NCBI GenBank assembly: GCA_964441235.1
Contig: CAYTUQ010000002.1
Coordinates: 62,001-126,000 of the forward strand
Length of the DNA: 64,000 nt
Source of the DNA: BS750m-G69 sp964441235
Lineage (GTDB): Bacteria > Fidelibacterota > UBA2242
Direction: 5' to 3'
Of this stretch, positions 60,925 through 64,000 are shown one piece after another (positions within the stretch are counted from its first letter, which is position 1; every line of letters starts with the position of its first letter). The notes under the pieces are model-generated. The model saw only the letters and a program-made list of their open reading frames with translations. It had not been told where the DNA came from and ran no database searches. The position numbers were made by a program, and so were the translations under genes.

Positions 60925-62634
60925 TCATATCTTCACTTCCACTTCATCTATCTGCGATGGGTCCATATACTTTTTTGCATATTTAAGATAAATTTTCTCA
61001 TTGACAAATATCTTGAACAATTCCGGGTCAATGTGTCGGTCTTTTGCCATAAAACCCATAATCTTCATCGCTTCAGATAAAGTTTTACCTTTTTTATAAG
61101 GACGGTCTTTTGCGGTAAGCGCCTCAAAAATATCAGCCAGTGCCATCATCCTTGCTTGAGTAGAAAGCTGCTCATCTTTCAATCCATTTGGATAACCTGT
61201 CCCATCCAGTTTCTCATGATGACCACCTGCATATTCGGGCACTCGCCGCAATTTTTTCGGATACGGCAATTTCTCAAGCATCTTAATGGTAACAACAACA
61301 TGATTATTTATAATTTGCCGTTCTTCCTCGGTAAGAGTACCCTTAGGAATACAAAGATTTTTTATCTCATCCTCGGAAAGCAAAGACTTTTCCTCTTTGT
61401 TTATCTCAATTTTCTCGCCACCTATTTTTCTTACACGTTCCTGTTTATCCTGTGCCATAAATTCTCCACCGACATTGGAAGTTTCGAGAAGTAAAAAGTC
61501 ATCCTCTATATCTCTGACTTTTGCCTCATAAGCCTCTTCTAAGGTTTTTACATCTTCAAAAGACTTACCCTCTGCGATTCTGAGTTTATGTTTTAACAGT
61601 TCAATTTCAGCATCTCTCTTTAATACTTCAAATCTCATTTTTATTGTGTTTATCCTATCATAAATTGTTTCCAATTTTGCGGATTTATCTACAACATATT
61701 CAGGTGTTGTAATTTTGCCAACATCATGCATCCATGCAGCGATTCGTAGTTCTTTGAGTTGATCTTTGTTGAGATGAAAATGAGTGTACTTTCCGTAATC
61801 TATATTATCAACAACATCAGCAATCATCATGGTTAATTTCGCTACACGTTCGATGTGACCGCCTGTATAAGCCGATTTTTCATCAATTGCCGATGCAATT
61901 ACCTGTATAAATGATTCCAACAACTGTTCCAAATCATGAATAAGGCGAGTATTGGTAATTGCTATAGCCGCTTGCGATGCCAGCGATACAATAAGCTCCT
62001 GATCAGGTGTTGAATATGGAACAGTTTCCTTCGTTAAAGGGTCTTGAGCATTTATGAGCTGCAGTACACCGATAATTTCATCCTCGTGGTTTCTCATAGG
62101 AACAACAAGCATAGATTTTGATCTGTAACCAGTTTTATTGTCAAAAGCCCGCGTCCCTGTAAAATCAAAACCCTCAACATCATAAACATCCGGAATATTT
62201 ACAATTTTGCCCGTGAGAGCGACGTGAGCTGAAACCATCGCATGATTCGGTTTGCCATCCTGAAGATAAAGTTTCACGGGATACCAATCTATAGGATTAC
62301 CGGAAGTTCCTCCCATCCTGATATTCAATGACCCGGTTTGTACAATCTCAAACCTTAAAGACCTTTCGTCGTCATTCATCATATAGAGTGTTCCACCGTC
62401 AGATTTCGTAAAATTGCGCGCCTCCTCAAGAATCATTTGAAGAAGTTTGGGCAAATTACGCTCTGCGGAGAGTGCCGCACCAATTTTTGAAAGCTGTTTT
62501 ACCCTGTCACACATATCGGACAAGGATTGGCGAATTTCAAAAGGGCTATCTAATATTTGCTTTTTCAGTTTTGTATTATCTTCAAAATAGGATAATAATT
62601 GGTCAATTCTCTCTGAACACTCGTTTTCTTTCAT
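60925..62634 (-). CDS. GAF domain plus HD-GYP phosphodiesterase with a coiled-coil insert
   Basis: In this 569-residue protein, residues ~45-230 form a GAF sensor domain (GGTLYMMNDD, VVPMRNHEDEIIGVLQLINA). The HD-GYP part starts near 235: GGHIERVAKL at 258-267, WMHDVGK at 301-307, and HHEKLDGTGYP at 472-482. Between the HD and GYP halves lie about 100 charged residues (332-430) predicted to form coiled coil. HD-GYP enzymes hydrolyse cyclic di-GMP; the metal ligands and the GYP motif appear intact. The gene follows the membrane protein gene by 13 bases, so the two are co-transcribed. Confidence 0.88.
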   Translation of the reverse strand: MKENECSERIDQLLSYFEDNTKLKKQILDSPFEIRQSLSDMCDRVKQLSKIGAALSAERNLPKLLQMILEEARNFTKSDGGTLYMMNDDERSLRFEIVQTGSLNIRMGGTSGNPIDWYPVKLYLQDGKPNHAMVSAHVALTGKIVNIPDVYDVEGFDFTGTRAFDNKTGYRSKSMLVVPMRNHEDEIIGVLQLINAQDPLTKETVPYSTPDQELIVSLASQAAIAITNTRLIHDLEQLLESFIQVIASAIDEKSAYTGGHIERVAKLTMMIADVVDNIDYGKYTHFHLNKDQLKELRIAAWMHDVGKITTPEYVVDKSAKLETIYDRINTIKMRFEVLKRDAEIELLKHKLRIAEGKSFEDVKTLEEAYEAKVRDIEDDFLLLETSNVGGEFMAQDKQERVRKIGGEKIEINKEEKSLLSEDEIKNLCIPKGTLTEEERQIINNHVVVTIKMLEKLPYPKKLRRVPEYAGGHHEKLDGTGYPNGLKDEQLSTQARMMALADIFEALTAKDRPYKKGKTLSEAMKIMGFMAKDRHIDPELFKIFVNEKIYLKYAKKYMDPSQIDEVEVKI

Positions 62635-62647
62635 AATGACTACCTAC

Positions 62648-64000
62648 TTAATGTTTAAAATATTCTCTGATTTTTGATTTTACATTAAAAGCCCGCTTTT
62701 CCGTTAAAATCCAAATGACTCCGATAACAAGAATTAATATAAAAAAGTACGCACTCAATTTACCCCTGGGCGAGCCAAATTTAATAAAATCTACAATAGC
62801 ACTTACCATATAAAACCCTAAGCCAGCACAAACATAAGCCGGTATATTGTCTTTTAAAAAATATTTTATTCCTATCCAGAGCCATAACACAAATAATGCA
62901 ACCGAAATGTAATTAACTAAGAATTCCGGAATCGTACCAACATTTGACGGCATAAAGACAGCTATGAGAACAACTGGAATTAGAATTTTATAAATTGTTT
63001 TTGAAATAATATTCTTCAGGGAAAAAGTTATAAGTCCAATCACACAAGCTGCTACTACACCCTTAAAACAAACTTGAATAAAAACATTCAGCGGCGGCAA
63101 ATGTGAAGCAAGGAAGTTAGGTAATACAAAGTTAGGACTGGCTATTCCTCCTGTCCATGAAGAGGAAATGATCGAGGAAAATTTACTTATCGCAAACAAT
63201 CCCATAATTAAAAGGGCAGAGGAAAAAACAGCATCTGTTGAATAAACCTGTCTCCGATCCTTCCTAAATGAATAGAGCAAATGTGGGTAAAGAACTACGA
63301 TCGAAATTATTAGAAGAAGTGTCAATCCCCAAACTCCAATACCCTTCAGTAAAGTTAGGAGTATCCACAGTATATTCCAAACTCCCAAAGACCAGGTTGT
63401 ATTATAGCCTAGCTGTGCTTCCTTATAAAGTAAAATTTCTCCCAATATTACAAGCAAAGCGATAGCTAAGGAAACCACTATCGCTGGTTTCCATTCAACG
63501 GTTTGACTTTTAAATTTCTTCAGAAAGAACAGAATAGCTACAACAGCAAGCGCTACTATTATGCCAATCTGTAATCCTATACGAACAGAATCAGTAACGG
63601 TTCTTTGGGTTTGAATACGAACCCAATCTTCAGGTAATTTGTAAAAACGGTCAAAGGAAGATACTTCATCACCCCTTACGATTATTTTAAATCTTAACTT
63701 TCCTTTATTAATGTTAGAAGGATGCCCCATTCTGGCTTCCCATATAAAGGTGTGATCTGTTCTATTCTCGAGTTGCTGGGAAAATGCTTCCTTTAGCTCA
63801 AACTCCGACAAATTAATATCTTGCTGTGCAAGAAAGGCTTCCGCTCTAAGAATTGCATTCTCCTTTGTTAGCGTATAACCGGGAGCGGTTTCTTCTATTA
63901 TGTGGTTGAAGCTAACAACTACATTATCCATCGGATTCACATAAACTCTATACTCTTCTTTTTCCAACGGCTTAAAAAATCTTACATACCAAACAGATGA
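62648..64000 (-). CDS. Multi-pass membrane protein with soluble N-terminal domain (cut by window edge)
   Basis: The frame is open to base 64000, so the protein starts outside the window; the TTG at 63967 is only an internal codon. Visible are VWYVRFFKPLEKEEYRVYVN then PMDNVVVSFNHIIEETAPG, an N-terminal domain I associate with CPBP-type and related membrane proteins, followed by about ten hydrophobic segments from residue ~130 to the end. No EE-x3-R CPBP protease motif is seen, so it is not assigned to that enzyme family. It is co-directional with the GAF/HD-GYP gene 13 bases downstream. Confidence 0.6.
   Translation of the reverse strand, partial: SSVWYVRFFKPLEKEEYRVYVNPMDNVVVSFNHIIEETAPGYTLTKENAILRAEAFLAQQDINLSEFELKEAFSQQLENRTDHTFIWEARMGHPSNINKGKLRFKIIVRGDEVSSFDRFYKLPEDWVRIQTQRTVTDSVRIGLQIGIIVALAVVAILFFLKKFKSQTVEWKPAIVVSLAIALLVILGEILLYKEAQLGYNTTWSLGVWNILWILLTLLKGIGVWGLTLLLIISIVVLYPHLLYSFRKDRRQVYSTDAVFSSALLIMGLFAISKFSSIISSSWTGGIASPNFVLPNFLASHLPPLNVFIQVCFKGVVAACVIGLITFSLKNIISKTIYKILIPVVLIAVFMPSNVGTIPEFLVNYISVALFVLWLWIGIKYFLKDNIPAYVCAGLGFYMVSAIVDFIKFGSPRGKLSAYFFILILVIGVIWILTEKRAFNVKSKIREYFKH

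Noticed and set aside
62648..64000. CPBP intramembrane protease
   Set aside because: The N-terminal domain is reminiscent of some CPBP-linked proteins, but the E-E-x3-R and later histidine motifs are not seen in the visible part.

Overview
The window looks like a chromosomal segment of a Gram-negative, AT-rich bacterium. It carries Kdo and LPS-transport genes (kdsA, kdsB, kdsC, kdsD, lptB, lptC), a MacAB-TolC-like export operon, sigma-54 (rpoN), HslUV and HflKC. The gene content, the many TPR proteins and the A/T-rich tandem word repeats between genes suit an uncultured lineage near the FCB group (Fibrobacterota, Cloacimonadota, Marinimicrobia, KSB1-like). That placement is inference; no rRNA or other phylogenetic anchor is present.

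Positions 1-16,120 are an accessory or defence region, all on the + strand. It opens with the C-terminus of an adenine DNA methylase, a TPR protein and a giant ATPase fused to a PglZ phosphatase domain (BREX/Pgl-like). A small DUF7718/DUF5647 pair follows. Next is a tightly packed five-gene operon: PLD-helicase, small helical protein, DndD/Rad50-like ATPase, Dnd-associated-protein-4-like protein and radical SAM enzyme. It lacks DndB, DndC and DndE and is the best candidate for an undescribed system. A 12-base word, GTTATATGAAAT, recurs at the borders of these blocks. At the downstream border it forms a site resembling an integron attC, so the blocks may be cassettes. The region ends in gene wreckage (GrpB, COG1373 ATPase and PKD fragments) and a strong terminator.

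Positions 16,600-22,750 hold + strand housekeeping and accessory genes: DNA alkylation repair, D-cysteine desulfhydrase, a DUF2179 protein, an AbiE-type toxin-antitoxin pair, a lipoprotein and an LspA-like protein with a changed catalytic residue. Positions 22,750-47,963 are almost all on the - strand. They comprise argF, hslVU, a MntA/HepT pair, hflKC, the operon gatC(frameshifted)-kdsB-pyrG-kdsA-kdsC-kdsD-lptC-lptB-rpoN, and an export operon YIP1-TolC-HlyD-two paralogous surface-type proteins-ABC ATPase-two MacB-like permeases, preceded by a CCA-adding enzyme. Positions 49,434-64,000 are mixed: a TPR protein, LD-carboxypeptidase, nitroreductase, L-2-hydroxyglutarate oxidase-like protein, a single-chain restriction-modification enzyme, an MNT gene with a truncated HEPN partner, an RlmD-like methyltransferase, a GAF/HD-GYP protein and an unfinished membrane protein.

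Intergenic DNA is unusually rich in repeats: TTAA-bounded inverted-repeat elements, palindromes whose arms change together, a GAGATCCCnnTGGGA family, and heptanucleotide tandem repeats that reach into lptC. No rRNA, tRNA or CRISPR array was recognised.
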